A DNA stretch of 64,000 nt from Lactiplantibacillus daoliensis (GCF_005405005.1 NZ_BJDH01000001.1:1-64000); one strand, 5' to 3'. Counted from the stretch's first letter, positions 17,466 through 26,284 are shown. Numbers and translations are program-made. The notes: generated by a model from the sequence alone, not told the origin.

Positions 17466-17518
17466 CTACCAAAGTTGACTAAACTAAGAGTATTAAAGGC
17501 TTTGAAAGGATTACGCTT

Positions 17519-19018
17519 ATGACAGAAATTATTGGTGTCGACATCGGCACTACCAGCACTAAAATCGTGTTATACGATCAGACGGGCACCGCTATCGCTA
17601 GTGCCAATCATGGCTACCCCCTTTATCAAACCGAAGTTGGCATGGCTGAAGAAGATCCGGCGGCAATTTACGACGCCGTCATCACAGGTCTAACCGAAGT
17701 AACGGCTAAAGCTACCCAACCAATCGCCGGGATCAGCTTCTCGGCGGCCATGCATAGTTTGATTCTGCTTGATGACCACTTTGCGCCATTGACCCGTATG
17801 TACACTTGGGCAGACAACCGGGCTGCCTCCGCTGCCCAACAGTTACGCGAACGGCCAGATGCACACGCATTATACTGGCGCACGGGAACTCCCATACATC
17901 CGATGACGCCATTGTCAAAGTTGGTCTGGTTAGCCCAAACGCAGCCCGCCTTGCATCAGCAAGCACGCTGGTTTGTTGATATTAAAGCTTACGTGTTACA
18001 GCGTCTATGTGGTCAACTCGTCACCGACTATTCAATCGCCAATGCGACGGGATTGTTTGATCTCCATCAGCTCAAGTGGGACTCACAAGCATTACAATTG
18101 GCCCAAGTCCGCGCCGAACAACTACCACAACTAGTAGATACGACGACCCAACTAACTGGCTTAACACCACAGCTTGCCAAACAATTGGGACTGTCACCTA
18201 ATACACCATTAATTGTCGGCGCCAGTGATGGTTGTCTGGCTAACTTAGGCGTTAATGCCATCGAACCCGGCGTTGCCGCCATCACGATTGGAACTTCCGG
18301 AGCTGTGCGAGTCGTCACTGATCAACCAAAACTTGATCCACAAGGCCGTCTATTCTGCTATTATCTGGCGCCAAACCGTTGGGTCATTGGTGGACCAGTC
18401 AATAATGGCGGTAACGTTTTACATTGGGTCCAAACAACGTTGTTCGCCACGGAAAATCCTGATAAACCGCTGACCTATGAACAGATTACTCGTCTGGCTA
18501 CCCAAGTTCCTGCTGGTAGCCACGGGTTACTCATGCACCCTTATCTGAATGGTGAGCGTGCCCCACTTTGGGATGCGAATGCGCGTGGCGCCTACTTTGG
18601 CTTAACCGCTCGGCATTCGCGCGCAGATCTGGCCCGAGCTGCTCTAGAAGGAATCTGCTTCAATCTGGCCCATGTCGCCAAAATGGTGCAAGCACTGACT
18701 GGCCCCTTCACAAACTTACAGGCCAGCGGCGGTTTTACCCGTTCCGAAACTTGGCGTCAAATCTTAGCTGATAGTTTTGATACGACCGTAACCATCCCGG
18801 CGAGCTTTGAGAGCTCAAGTTTAGGCGCTGCCGTGTTAGGTTTAGCAAGCTTAGGGTTGATCCCTGACCTCAGCGCAGTTCAGACAATGGTTGCTAACGA
18901 CCAACAACAGCTCCCGAAAGAGACCAACGTTGCCATCTATCGCGAGTTATATCCAATTTATGAACAACTCGCCACTGCTTATCAGCCCATTTATCAGCAG
19001 TTAGCCAAATTTAAGTAA
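17519..19018 (+). CDS. gntK: Gluconate kinase, FGGY family
   Basis: 499 aa from ATG 17519 (GAAAGGA upstream). Phosphorylates gluconate to 6-phosphogluconate for the phosphoketolase or pentose phosphate route. The FGGY carbohydrate kinase fold is visible: phosphate-binding GVDIGTTSTKIVLYD at the N terminus, ISFSAAMHSLILLD, the adenosine loop GASDGCLANLGV and TIGTSGAVRVV, and the second-domain signature ASGGFTRSETWRQILAD followed by ESSSLGAAVLGL. Family members also act on xylulose or glycerol; gluconate is favoured by overall resemblance to Gram-positive GntK and the divergent RpiR regulator. No gluconate permease is adjacent. Confidence 0.85.
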   Translation: MTEIIGVDIGTTSTKIVLYDQTGTAIASANHGYPLYQTEVGMAEEDPAAIYDAVITGLTEVTAKATQPIAGISFSAAMHSLILLDDHFAPLTRMYTWADNRAASAAQQLRERPDAHALYWRTGTPIHPMTPLSKLVWLAQTQPALHQQARWFVDIKAYVLQRLCGQLVTDYSIANATGLFDLHQLKWDSQALQLAQVRAEQLPQLVDTTTQLTGLTPQLAKQLGLSPNTPLIVGASDGCLANLGVNAIEPGVAAITIGTSGAVRVVTDQPKLDPQGRLFCYYLAPNRWVIGGPVNNGGNVLHWVQTTLFATENPDKPLTYEQITRLATQVPAGSHGLLMHPYLNGERAPLWDANARGAYFGLTARHSRADLARAALEGICFNLAHVAKMVQALTGPFTNLQASGGFTRSETWRQILADSFDTTVTIPASFESSSLGAAVLGLASLGLIPDLSAVQTMVANDQQQLPKETNVAIYRELYPIYEQLATAYQPIYQQLAKFK

Positions 19019-19023
19019 TTCTA

Positions 19024-19078
19024 AATAAATAGCAGTCAATTGATTTTTCTAAACGAGAATCAATTGACTGCTATTTTA
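19024..19078. terminator. Bidirectional rho-independent terminator
   Basis: AAATAGCAGTCAATTGATT pairs with AATCAATTGACTGCTATTTT. It serves gntK (plus) and the convergent hydrolase gene at 19095 (minus). Confidence 0.9.
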
Positions 19079-19094
19079 CTTCACTAACGCCTAA

Positions 19095-19973
19095 CTAGTT
19101 TGCGCCCATCAAGGCTTTCGTCGGCGTCTTCTTCTTGCTGTCTAAAATATACTCTTGAATCAAACTCACGATTTGTTCATTTTGTGGCAAATCCGAATGT
19201 TGCGCATTGTCACCCGTCACCGTGACTTCTGTGTAGTGCTTAACTTGTCCTTGATAAACATATTTACCGGCTTCAACACTACGAGCAGGCACTAATCCAT
19301 CTGAATCATAATTTTCAGTCCCGGCAACTGAGAACACGGCCAGTTGCTTTGGTAGCCGATCGCGATACTTAATAAAATCAGCTAACATTTGGGTTTTATG
19401 ACTAAGGTTTGCTTCTGAGAAATTATACGGCGACCCAATCGTCATCAATTTTTTCACCGTAATATCATCACGAGTGAAGTAGTGTTCGAAAAAGTAAGTG
19501 TAAACCAACCCACCGTTCGAATGACCAATCGCCTTAAAATTATTAAATTGGTACCGACGAGCGAGCAGCTTGAATGCCAATGAAAACCATTTGGCTTGTT
19601 TCTGAATATTACCATAGCCGTCTTTATTATTTTCAAAACCGACGACAATAAACGGTTCATTATCCCGTGGACGCAACGTTCCGGTTGACTTGATTGTCCC
19701 ATCCGTTTTAACCGTCAGCTTAATCAAGCTATGCCGTTGCTTATCTGCCTTGTTCAACTGGGTCACGAGTCGATCGAAGCGATTTTGTGTCGCACTGCTA
19801 CCAGGTATTAAGATCACTGGCGACATTCGTGAGTCATGGCGACCAGCCATTGACTTAACGTTGGCCTGGGTCCATTGATAAGCTGGAAAAATTAACGCGG
19901 CTAAAAAGACAGCTACGAGGACCAGCACCCATAAACTGTTGCGCCGACGCTGTTGCCATAAATTAATTTTCAT
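19095..19973 (-). CDS. Membrane-anchored/secreted alpha/beta hydrolase, DUF915 family (copy 2)
   Basis: 292 aa from ATG 19973 (GGAG about 9-10 nt upstream). Paralogue of the 8749-9612 product throughout: N-terminal anchor (LWVLVLVAVFLAALIFPAY), PVILIPGSSATQNRFD, nucleophile GHSNGG, acid in SDGLVP and His in QHSDLPQN, so the triad is intact. It ends in a Lys/Thr-rich tail. It overlaps the EIIC-like gene by 11 nt (19963-19973), exactly as in the first pair. Lipase/esterase-like family; substrate unknown. Confidence 0.88.
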   Translation of the reverse strand: MKINLWQQRRRNSLWVLVLVAVFLAALIFPAYQWTQANVKSMAGRHDSRMSPVILIPGSSATQNRFDRLVTQLNKADKQRHSLIKLTVKTDGTIKSTGTLRPRDNEPFIVVGFENNKDGYGNIQKQAKWFSLAFKLLARRYQFNNFKAIGHSNGGLVYTYFFEHYFTRDDITVKKLMTIGSPYNFSEANLSHKTQMLADFIKYRDRLPKQLAVFSVAGTENYDSDGLVPARSVEAGKYVYQGQVKHYTEVTVTGDNAQHSDLPQNEQIVSLIQEYILDSKKKTPTKALMGAN

Positions 19974-21288
19974 TGCCGGTCATCTCCGATCGCAAAATTT
20001 CTTCATGAGCGGCGTGCAGTGTGGCCTCGGCCAAGTGCATAAACGGCAAATAAATCAAAACGGAGATCGCCAAATCTAGCATCCCAATCACGAGGGCCAT
20101 CCAATTCCCGTTGGTTCCAATGAATGCAATCAATGGCCCCGGTGTCCCCAATGGCACTGGATAGACCATTGGTGGCAACCAGTGTAACCAAATTGCCAGT
20201 GCGGCAACGGCCATATTAATCAAGGGTGCCAACACAAATGGGACGGCATAAATCAGGTTATACAAAATCGGTAACCCCGTCATCATTGGGCCATTACTAT
20301 TAAACAACGCTGGTACAAGACTCCAACGTGCAACCACGTGATAATTATGATTATGACTGCTGATAATAATGGCAATAATCAACGCCAGTAGCATCCCCGT
20401 CCCGCCAAAGGTCCCAAACGCCTCATACAAAGTATGGGCCGTATATGGATATGGCACGTGATACGCCGAGTGATGGCTGAGCGCATAATTTAAATTAGTC
20501 GTCATCGACGGCGTATTAGCAAGAATCCGTTGTTGAAAAGGTCCCGCAAAGCCTAAAATTTCCATGATTAACGATAATGCCGCCACACCGAACATCAGAC
20601 CAACACTGTGGCTAGTCATTGCTATCTTTTGTAATTGTTCCAACGTCTGTTCCGAATAATCCAATAACATCAACCAATTAATCGCCAATCCAGCACCGAC
20701 CGCAAGTAAAAAGCTCAAGGTCATTGGCAACAGCGACGCAAATGTCCGATCCAAGATTTGCGTTGTATGGCTTTGGCGCGGCGTATCCGTCGATTTACCC
20801 AATAAACGAAAAAAGACGCCCACAATCATACCAATGATAATCGCACTCGTTAGCCCATTCGTCCCAATTAAGACCGGATTAAATGATCCTTGACCTTGAT
20901 CCGAGTAGTCATAGGCCACTAGCAGTAGTGCAATTGCCCCAGTTAGTCCAGCCAACTGATCATCGCGATGATAAATTTTGGCGTAATATTTGGCTGCGCC
21001 AAACGCTGCAATAATCGCCACGCTATTCAGTGTCAAGTCAGTGAGACTGTCAAACGGATAATGTAAATATTTATAATATGGCACCCAAGTCGACAAATGA
21101 AAAATACTCGCCAAAAAGCCCGTTTTTGTCAATAAAGTTAGTTGGATAATCTGGCTAAAACTGCCAATCAAGACAAATGGAAAAGTTAGCATTACTGTTC
21201 GCTGGATGACACGATAAAAATCGGTCTGTCGTACCCGTAAAAAAGTTGGTACCAACCGATTAATTAGTTGTTGTTCACTGATTGCCAT
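19963..21288 (-). CDS. PTS EIIC-like membrane protein lacking catalytic His and Glu (copy 2)
   Basis: 441 aa from ATG 21288. An upstream in-frame ATG at 21318 lies within about 10 bp of the -10 box TATAAT (~21327), so it would sit at or before the RNA start. About ten membrane segments in the lactose/cellobiose EIIC arrangement. The two functional motifs are altered even more than in copy 1: MEILGFAGPF where FGIHG is expected (no His), and NSNGPMMTGLPI where N-x-N-E-P is expected (Gly for Glu). No EIIA or EIIB is nearby. The glycine-rich loop GTFGGTGMLLAL typical of EIIC is kept, so the scaffold is maintained while phosphotransfer residues are gone. Confidence 0.82.
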   Translation of the reverse strand: MAISEQQLINRLVPTFLRVRQTDFYRVIQRTVMLTFPFVLIGSFSQIIQLTLLTKTGFLASIFHLSTWVPYYKYLHYPFDSLTDLTLNSVAIIAAFGAAKYYAKIYHRDDQLAGLTGAIALLLVAYDYSDQGQGSFNPVLIGTNGLTSAIIIGMIVGVFFRLLGKSTDTPRQSHTTQILDRTFASLLPMTLSFLLAVGAGLAINWLMLLDYSEQTLEQLQKIAMTSHSVGLMFGVAALSLIMEILGFAGPFQQRILANTPSMTTNLNYALSHHSAYHVPYPYTAHTLYEAFGTFGGTGMLLALIIAIIISSHNHNYHVVARWSLVPALFNSNGPMMTGLPILYNLIYAVPFVLAPLINMAVAALAIWLHWLPPMVYPVPLGTPGPLIAFIGTNGNWMALVIGMLDLAISVLIYLPFMHLAEATLHAAHEEILRSEMTGNEN

Positions 21289-21424
21289 GCTGCAACGCCC
21301 CATTTTCCGTTTACTCATTGATTTGATTATAGCCTTTTACGACCCCAGACGAAAAGAAAAACTGACCGTTATTTTCAGAAAAAAAGACGCGCCCCTATTT
21401 TCAAGGTCGCATCTTTGATTTAGA

Positions 21425-21791
21425 ACTAAAGGTTGAAGGTTAAAAATCGCCGGTCAAACGCCACCTGCACGTCCGATGTTATCAGCAACAACCTCCAGCT
21501 AATCAGTGTTTTTTAACAGATAAACCAGTTGTTTATTGCTTAGCGGAGTCAGTCGGAATTGGTGTGCAGTGTCAGCAAGATTAGTCGATGTTCTTGTCTG
21601 ACCAATCTTGCGGGGCAATTCAAAGACGTGTTTTGTCGGCTTGGAATTGAGGTACCAGACCGTACTTCAGCTGGCGCCGTCCCCCACAGCACACCGATTT
21701 TGACTGACGGAGCGCTTAATTTGGATAAGTCTACTTTAGATGTGACGGTTACTGCTATAGTTGTGATATTTTGGAGTCTTTCAACCTTAGT
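21425..21791 (+). repeat. MITE-like element, copy D (367 bp) with 5-bp target duplication TTAGA
   Basis: Starts ACTAAAGGTTGAAGG and ends CTTTCAACCTTAGT, flanked by TTAGA on both sides (21420-21424 and 21792-21796). It has the core GCCACCTGCACGTCCGATG and CCTCCAGCTAATCAGTG but lacks the GGTTCAAG hairpin module. It carries extra interior sequence (~21550-21680) not seen in copies A or E and the right module TTTTGACTGACGGAGCGC. No coding capacity. Confidence 0.88.
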
Positions 21792-21843
21792 TTAGAATTA
21801 AAAAAAACAAGTTCCAACATAGGAATATCAATCTTGAAAACCT

Positions 21844-23211
21844 TTAATATAGCCGAATTGAACCAGAAGTCGTTCGACCTTTGACGGTATACTTAGCCGT
21901 TGTCCCGACTCGCCCCGTTTGATAGCCATCCGCAATATGTTCTGGTTGCGAATTGGCGGGAGCAATCACCCGACCACTACGCGCTTCCAATTCATAACGA
22001 TAACTAGCGTCGCGTGGCAAGCCAAACTTAATCGAACCACTCTTGTCACTGAGGTTCAAATCACCAGTCAAACGCTCAAATGCGAGTTTCATTGACCCGG
22101 ATTTCGCCGTCCAACTTCCCCCACCAACCAGCTCGTTGCCTTGGATACTACCACTGGTCACATTGACCGTGAATTGACCAGCTTGAACCTTAGCCAACTT
22201 GAGCCGGCCACTTTTGACTAACATCCCAAATTGATCCGTCACGTGAACACTGCTCATCACCAGACTGCCAGAAACGACCTCTGTACTCAACGCTTGCGCC
22301 GTGACGGTATCCAGTTTGCAACTGCCACTAGTCACCCGTAGATTAACCACGTTTAAACGAGTTAAGCCAGCCATTAAAACTGTTCCCGAAGCGCTGGCCA
22401 ATTGTAAGTTGCCGAGATATTTAGTAGGAACCAAGATTTGCACATGCACCCGCAATGGAATTAGAAATGGCACCTTACCCTGTTCAATCGTCAAGGTCGT
22501 GCCAGCCTGAACCGTTGTGGCCTGATATGTCGTGTTATTGTGATTCATATATTCCCGAATAATAATCTCGTCATCGCCACCGACTGTCGGCAAAACCTTA
22601 ACTCGCGCCGACCGGTAACTAATCGACAGGTCATCAAGGCCAGCCATGGCAAACCGTTGTTCATTCACTAATGGCAAATTATCGTGATATTCCCCAGCTA
22701 AATTCAACGGTTGTACCGGTGTACCAAAGTTAGGTTCCGCTGCTGCCTGCGTGTGTTGATGAATCCCCTCATCATTGATGATCAAATCACCAAGTTTTAA
22801 GCCATTTTTGTCAGCTTTAATGGCACCATTGTTGATTGAAACGCCCGTCGCATCTGCACTAAAGACCCGACCATCCTTGACGGTAATACCGTCAGAATTA
22901 ATTTTTAACGTGTCACCGTCATCAATCTCCAGACCATCACTATCCATAACAACATGATGGGCATGCAGGTTAGTCTCGTTACCGTTCTCATGGTTGACCT
23001 GCTGAATCAGCTCATTGATATCGCCAAAGTCACTAAAAGCTTCCGCGACAGCGGCCTCCGCATCCAGACCACTTTCTTTTTTATCATTAGCAGCCTCGTT
23101 TAAGTCCGTTGCTAACTCCGTTTTTAACTCAGTCATCGCTGGCGTCATGGTTTGCGTTTTAAAATAAGTGCTAAGCCGCATCGCGACCAATTGTTCAATC
23201 TTTTCTGACAT
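21844..23211 (-). CDS. HAAS-domain/DUF4097 protein, PadR-linked
   Basis: 455 aa from ATG 23211 (GGGAGG 10 nt upstream). The first ~80 residues are helical and resemble the HAAS domain found beside PadR genes (AVAEAFSDFGDINELIQQV). Short beta segments with GLEIDDG, NSDGITV and NNGAIKADKNGL follow. From ~190 there are many short strands rich in Gly, Ser, Val and Thr (LASASGTVLMAGL, VTSGSCKLDTV, VKSGRLKLAKV, TSGSIQG), a right-handed beta-helix of the DUF4097 type. No signal peptide or membrane helix is obvious, unusual for an adhesin annotation. Overlaps the PadR gene by 17 nt, so they are co-expressed. Envelope-stress role is inferred from such pairs elsewhere. Confidence 0.8.
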   Translation of the reverse strand: MSEKIEQLVAMRLSTYFKTQTMTPAMTELKTELATDLNEAANDKKESGLDAEAAVAEAFSDFGDINELIQQVNHENGNETNLHAHHVVMDSDGLEIDDGDTLKINSDGITVKDGRVFSADATGVSINNGAIKADKNGLKLGDLIINDEGIHQHTQAAAEPNFGTPVQPLNLAGEYHDNLPLVNEQRFAMAGLDDLSISYRSARVKVLPTVGGDDEIIIREYMNHNNTTYQATTVQAGTTLTIEQGKVPFLIPLRVHVQILVPTKYLGNLQLASASGTVLMAGLTRLNVVNLRVTSGSCKLDTVTAQALSTEVVSGSLVMSSVHVTDQFGMLVKSGRLKLAKVQAGQFTVNVTSGSIQGNELVGGGSWTAKSGSMKLAFERLTGDLNLSDKSGSIKFGLPRDASYRYELEARSGRVIAPANSQPEHIADGYQTGRVGTTAKYTVKGRTTSGSIRLY

Positions 23212-23554
23212 CTGCGTCAATCCTCCCTAAGATCAATTCATCAATAACTTGCTTGGCAAAATGCCATTCCGCCACATTATGTTCTAGCGTTTGTTGGCCT
23301 TGCGCGGTAATCTGATAATATTTGCGGCGACCGCCCTGGGTTTCATTGCCCCAATAACTTGCAATCTCACCATTTTTTTCTAAACGGCGAAAAACAGTAT
23401 ACAAGGTCGCTTCATTGATATCATAAGCCCCATGGCTCAGCGACTTAATGGTCTTCGCAATCGCATAACCATAGCTATCCCCTTGATTCAAAATATTCAG
23501 CACAATCGTGGTGGTATGACCACGGATTGTCTCTTTTGAAATTTCTGGTTGCAT
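23195..23554 (-). CDS. PadR family transcriptional regulator
   Basis: 119 aa from ATG 23554 after GAAAGGAAGG. Winged helix domain of the PadR type: TTIVLNILNQGDSYGYAIAK, INEATLYTVFRRLEKNGEI, and the wing GGRRKYYQIT, with a C-terminal helix. First gene of the operon with the HAAS-DUF4097 protein. Probably autoregulated through the inverted sequences around its promoter. Confidence 0.92.
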   Translation of the reverse strand: MQPEISKETIRGHTTTIVLNILNQGDSYGYAIAKTIKSLSHGAYDINEATLYTVFRRLEKNGEIASYWGNETQGGRRKYYQITAQGQQTLEHNVAEWHFAKQVIDELILGRIDADVRKD

Positions 23555-23587
23555 GCCGACCTTCCTTTCAGATTTAGTATTGTGTGT

Positions 23588-23649
23588 CACATAGTAATTT
23601 CAATAATCATAATTTACCACCAATTACTGTGTGTGTCAAAGTAATGTGT
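23588..23649 (-). promoter_or_regulatory. PadR-operon promoter with candidate PadR operators
   Basis: Minus strand: TTGACA, 17 nt, TAAATT. Imperfect inverted elements CACATAGTAAT (23588-23598) and ATTACTGTGTG (23623-23633), plus a further GTAATGTGT, surround these boxes, as expected for PadR autorepression. Confidence 0.55.
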
Positions 23650-23757
23650 CTAAAAAAAATCCAATTGGTAAACTGGCGTTTTTTTATCAGAATACTGATT
23701 TTTATTTTTCGTCGTGACTCATTATTCTTAAGCTATTAATCAGAGGAGGCATCCATC

Positions 23758-24687
23758 ATGGAACTCATTCAGCAAACTGACTTCAACGGTGACGCAGGCA
23801 TTCAACTCACCACGGTACCTGCCGTCCAACCAACTGCCACTCAAGTTCAAGTTCAAACTGCCTATACCCCCGTCTTACCATGGGATTGGCGAAGTGCTAC
23901 CGGTGAACTTACTCATCTCAATGCCGCACGCCCACCCTATGTCCCTAGTTATGCGCTCACTGGAATCGTCACCGCAGTTGGTCAATTAAGACAGGCAAAA
24001 CTAGTCGGCCAACGTGTTTTAACGGTTAACTTTCATGGCGCTGCCCGGGAACAAAACTTATTAGGACCCACACCGCTATTACTAACCGTGCCGACTCAAG
24101 TTTCGTTAGCTGCCGCGACCACTTTAATTGGCGGTGCGGATGCGGCTGTTAAACTCATCCAAGCCGCCAAGGTCCAGGCCGGAATGACAGTCCTCGTGAC
24201 GGGTTCAGCTGGCGGGGTTGGCAGCTATTTAATTCAATTATTGCATCAGCAAGGCGTGACAGTCATCGCGCTAAGTCGACCAGCAAATCGCAACTGGTTA
24301 TTGCAACTTGGGGCAGATTTTACGGTAGATTACACGACAACCTTAGATGAACAACTAGCAGTCCTACCCAAACCAACCGTTCTATTAGATACAGTCGGCA
24401 ATACCCAACTGCTAAATCTGCTGGCAGCTGGGCGACCACAACTAAAACTTTGGTCAATTGGCCTACCACAATGGCAACCGCATGATGCCACACAATCCTT
24501 TCACTTCGTCAGTGGTCCAATCTGGCCACAGACGTATCGCCGCCTGCTTGAACAGCTGGCAACGGGACAACTTACCGCCGCAATTGCTGGCACTTATGAT
24601 TTTCATGCCGTTGTACAAGCCCGACATGCCGCTCAGCAAGCTGGTCGACGTGGACGGACATTGCTCAGCTATACCAGTCAAAATTGA
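23758..24687 (+). CDS. Zinc-independent MDR-family NADPH oxidoreductase (quinone reductase-like)
   Basis: 309 aa from ATG 23758 behind GAGGAGG. Medium-chain dehydrogenase fold: an N-terminal GroES-like part (residues 1-120, with PYVPSYALTGIVTAVG) and the nucleotide site TVLVTGSAGGVGSYLIQLL followed by GADFTVDY. It lacks the zinc-binding Cys/His set, so it fits the quinone oxidoreductase/enoyl reductase branch. Substrate unknown. The last 10 nt overlap the convergent regulator gene. Confidence 0.87.
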   Translation: MELIQQTDFNGDAGIQLTTVPAVQPTATQVQVQTAYTPVLPWDWRSATGELTHLNAARPPYVPSYALTGIVTAVGQLRQAKLVGQRVLTVNFHGAAREQNLLGPTPLLLTVPTQVSLAAATTLIGGADAAVKLIQAAKVQAGMTVLVTGSAGGVGSYLIQLLHQQGVTVIALSRPANRNWLLQLGADFTVDYTTTLDEQLAVLPKPTVLLDTVGNTQLLNLLAAGRPQLKLWSIGLPQWQPHDATQSFHFVSGPIWPQTYRRLLEQLATGQLTAAIAGTYDFHAVVQARHAAQQAGRRGRTLLSYTSQN

Positions 24688-25511
24688 TACAACTGCAACT
24701 TAAACAGATCGGCCAACAGCTGACCTTCCGTCTCAGCCGTTTGGGCCGCCCCACTGTCACCCAGTTGATCCAAGCAGGCCGCCATTAAAACCAACGTATC
24801 CGCTAATAAATAGTGTGACTGCTGAGCGGTAATGGCTGTGACACCCGCTTGCAAGGTTTGAGTCGCGCGCGCAAACTTACCCGCTTTAAATTGGCACAAG
24901 CCCATTTGATAGGCGACACAGTTGAAATTTTCATCATAGGGCAACTTTTTGACCAGCTGTTGGGCGTTATCAAACCATTGCTGCGCTAATTTCAACTGAC
25001 CGGCTTGTGACTCAAAAACGCCAGCCGCACTAAGAATTAGTGGTCGCAAGCTATCCTGCCCGCCCACCAAAGCTAAGCTCAATTTCAAATCACGTTGAGC
25101 GTCAATTACAGCGTGTCGCCCCTGGTAACTCGCAACCGCGCGATAATAGTAGAAAATTGCCAAATCATGGTCGGTTAACGCGGTCATCGTCCGTTCGAAT
25201 TCGTCCAAATAGTCAGCTAAGTCGGCGTAGGCATGCTGATTACACAGTGCTTCAACTTGGCGATTAAACACCGTTTGTTCCGCAATTTGAGGATAATGTG
25301 CCAAAACCGCTTGATCCATTGATAACCCAAGCCGTTGACAGAGCTGGGCAAACACCGTGGCATTTGGTAAATACTGACCCAGCTCAATGGCGCTGATCAA
25401 TGACTGCGCGCAGATTCCCGTTGCAAGTTGCTTTTGTGTCAAGTGTTGCGCTTTGCGTGCTTGTTTTAAAGTCTGTCCCAACCGTGCGAGAAAAGTTTTT
25501 TCGTCACTCAT
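24678..25511 (-). CDS. XRE-family regulator with TPR-like C-terminal domain (Rgg/PlcR-like)
   Basis: 277 aa from ATG 25511 (GGGGA about 10 nt upstream). N-terminal helix-turn-helix: FLARLGQTLKQARKAQHLTQKQLATGICAQSLISAIELG. The remaining ~210 residues are repeated helix pairs with TPR-type spacing (YYYRAVASYQG, AAGVFESQAGQLKLAQQWF, YQMGLCQFKAGKFARATQTL). Such proteins respond to short peptides or other small ligands in Gram-positives. No obvious pheromone gene is adjacent. On the opposite strand a tiny membrane-protein frame starts 36 bp from this start codon. Confidence 0.87.
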   Translation of the reverse strand: MSDEKTFLARLGQTLKQARKAQHLTQKQLATGICAQSLISAIELGQYLPNATVFAQLCQRLGLSMDQAVLAHYPQIAEQTVFNRQVEALCNQHAYADLADYLDEFERTMTALTDHDLAIFYYYRAVASYQGRHAVIDAQRDLKLSLALVGGQDSLRPLILSAAGVFESQAGQLKLAQQWFDNAQQLVKKLPYDENFNCVAYQMGLCQFKAGKFARATQTLQAGVTAITAQQSHYLLADTLVLMAACLDQLGDSGAAQTAETEGQLLADLFKLQLYQF

Positions 25512-25546
25512 TTTTAAAAGTCCCCATTCTGAAAGGTGGTGGTTAC

Positions 25547-25672
25547 TTGGCATTAACTGCCTGGTTTCAGCTCATTCTGACTATACTGTTGACCGGTTGG
25601 CTCATTCGCGCAATTCTCATCGTTGGATTAGTATTGATAGCTTATCATATTTATCGACAACAGCAACGCTAA
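25547..25672 (+). CDS. Predicted 41-aa membrane protein divergent from the XRE-TPR gene
   Basis: Frame from TTG 25547 to TAA, preceded by GAAAGGTGGTGG at good spacing and followed within 10 bp by a strong terminator. The product is almost one hydrophobic span (FQLILTILLTGWLIRAILIVGLVLIAY) ending HIYRQQQR. The same frame is open further upstream on the antisense of the regulator but without ribosome sites. Coding status rests on the ribosome site, the hydrophobic pattern and the terminator. Its promoter would have to lie within the 5' part of the regulator gene. Confidence 0.5.
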   Translation: MALTAWFQLILTILLTGWLIRAILIVGLVLIAYHIYRQQQR

Positions 25673-25678
25673 CCGAAT

Positions 25679-25724
25679 CAAAAAATGACTGTTTCCTCAA
25701 ATTAGGAGAAACAGTCATTTTTTA
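25679..25724. terminator. Bidirectional rho-independent terminator
   Basis: AAAATGACTGTTTC pairs with GAAACAGTCATTTT, with A- and T-tracts on both sides. It serves the small membrane protein (plus) and the TetR gene (minus). Confidence 0.9.
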
Positions 25725-25726
25725 GG

Positions 25727-26284
25727 TTAGGCAATATTTTCTTCATCAATCGCTAATTGCATGACCTGCGTAAAACGCGTGTCCAATTCTGCAGTTGATA
25801 ATGTGAAAAAGCCACCGATTTCTTGAATAATAAAACCAAACAAGGTTGATCGATAGAGCGTATTTTCAACTCGCGAACTATCATCTAATTGTAATGGTCG
25901 GAACATATCTTGATATAACTTGATCAATGCTTTCTGGGTCTTCGGACTCTTAACTGAATCCGTCATACTCAATAGCAACGGTGCTAGTCCCACATGACGT
26001 TTGCAAGCGTCACGAAATTCTTGTGCAAAGACCATTAGCTTTTCTTCCTTACCGGCATCATTCAACTTTTCAGTCAATCGATCCGATACCCCCTGGACGA
26101 ATTGCAAGCCAACTTGATCCAACAAATCACTCAAACTATCAACATAATTATAAATAGATTGTGGCCGCACGTCTAAAGCAACTGCCAAATCTCGAATCGT
26201 CAAGCCATTTAAACCATTTGTTTCGATTAGTTGGTTAGCCGTTGCTAACACTTTCGCTTGGGTTAGTGTTCTTCTTTTAACCAT
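25727..26284 (-). CDS. TetR family transcriptional regulator
   Basis: 185 aa from ATG 26284 (GAGGGG upstream; nine extra in-frame codons before it lack a ribosome site). N-terminal HTH: GLNGLTIRDLAVALDVRPQSIYNYVDSLSDLLDQVG. The C-terminal part (ARDACKRHVGLAPLL..., YRSTLFGFIIQEIGGFFTL) is typical of a TetR ligand domain. Divergent from the DHA2 efflux gene, which it probably represses; two palindromes lie between them. Confidence 0.92.
   Translation of the reverse strand: MVKRRTLTQAKVLATANQLIETNGLNGLTIRDLAVALDVRPQSIYNYVDSLSDLLDQVGLQFVQGVSDRLTEKLNDAGKEEKLMVFAQEFRDACKRHVGLAPLLLSMTDSVKSPKTQKALIKLYQDMFRPLQLDDSSRVENTLYRSTLFGFIIQEIGGFFTLSTAELDTRFTQVMQLAIDEENIA

Noticed and set aside
17419-17518. 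cre site upstream of gntK (TGCGACCGCTACCA)
   Set aside because: Three mismatches to fixed positions of the consensus, so not claimed.
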